Below are positions 63,952 to 64,000 of a stretch of DNA of 64,000 bases, piece after piece (positions within the stretch are counted from its first letter, which is position 1; each line of letters starts with the position of its first letter). The position numbers and the translations under genes were made by a program. The notes under the pieces were generated by a model, which was not told the DNA's origin, ran no database searches, and saw only the letters and a list, made by a program, of their open reading frames with translations. Origin of the DNA: Bacillus mojavensis RO-H-1 = KCTC 3706 (GTDB taxonomy: Bacteria > Bacillota > Bacilli > Bacillales > Bacillaceae); assembly GCF_000245335.1 (NCBI RefSeq), contig NZ_JH600287.1:1-64000 (forward strand), in the 5' to 3' direction.

Positions 63952-64000
63952 ATTATCAGAATATAACAACTTTAATGAACTGAGTGCCAATTTATTAAAA

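Noticed and set aside
1-64000. CRISPR arrays, tRNA or rRNA genes, prophage modules, T-box or other large riboswitches
   Set aside because: No regularly spaced repeats, cloverleaf sequences, phage structural genes or conserved riboswitch cores were noticed on reading.

Overview
The window is a stretch of Bacillus subtilis-group chromosome. Almost every gene can be matched, in order and orientation, to the B. subtilis run ptsG-ptsH-ptsI ... kinA-patA-cheV ... ykuC to ykuV, rok, the molybdopterin genes, yknU-yknZ, fruRKA, sipT, ykpA ... mreBH, abh, kinC, ykqA, ktrC. These names rest on remembered protein sequences and lengths, not on a database search. Small residue differences from strain 168 suggest a sister strain or species rather than 168 itself. 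No tRNA, rRNA, CRISPR array or prophage was seen.

Layout: (1) 1-3.5 kb, glucose PTS (ptsG end, ptsH, ptsI). (2) 3.5-8.7 kb, spore photoproduct repair (splAB), an acetyltransferase, chemoreceptor mcpC and dehydrogenase ykwC. (3) 8.7-19.3 kb, cell wall and signalling genes: ykwD, pbpH, kinA, patA, cheV, ykyB, ykuC, ykuD. (4) 19.4-24.4 kb, ykuE, fadH with a FadR-type operator, then an A+T-rich island carrying ykuG and ykuH. (5) 24.5-31.5 kb, ykuI, the Fur-controlled sRNA fsrA, a decayed manganese catalase gene, ykuJ, ykuK, abbA, darB, ccpC and the Fur-controlled flavodoxin operon ykuNOP. (6) 31.6-37 kb, lysine/diaminopimelate genes dapH-dapL, ykuS, channel ykuT, peroxiredoxin ykuU, thioredoxin-like ykuV and nucleoid repressor rok. 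(7) 37-42.4 kb, yknT and the molybdenum cofactor operon mobA-moeB-moeA-mobB-moaE-moaD. (8) 42.6-50 kb, ABC exporters yknUV and the SigW-type yknWXYZ operon. (9) 50.3-53.9 kb, fructose operon fruRKA. (10) 54-64 kb, sipT, ykoA, ykpA, ykpB, ampS, ykpC, mreBH, abh, kinC, ykqA and ktrC.

Several regulatory circuits meet here. KinA, KinC, AbbA and Abh all feed the Spo0A/AbrB sporulation and biofilm switch. FsrA and the ykuNOP flavodoxins are two arms of the iron-sparing response. DarB and KtrC are both c-di-AMP targets. Recognisable promoter or operator motifs are present for SigH (kinA), SigD (mcpC, cheV), SigW/SigX-type factors (yknW, abh), Fur (fsrA, ykuN), CcpC, CcpA (fru) and FadR (fadH).

Seven genes (ptsG, ptsI, ykwD, pbpH, kinA, sipT, ykqA) each carry one apparent single-base frameshift, mostly in or beside short homopolymers. 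Correcting each shift where the full gene lies in the window restores a sensible full-length product, so sequencing or assembly error is the simplest explanation. The features that look biologically most novel are the catalase relic beside fsrA, a roughly 205-bp IS3-type remnant apparently inside the cheV terminator, the A+T-rich ykuGH pair (possible effector and membrane partner), and an unlisted 53-residue gene between patA and cheV.
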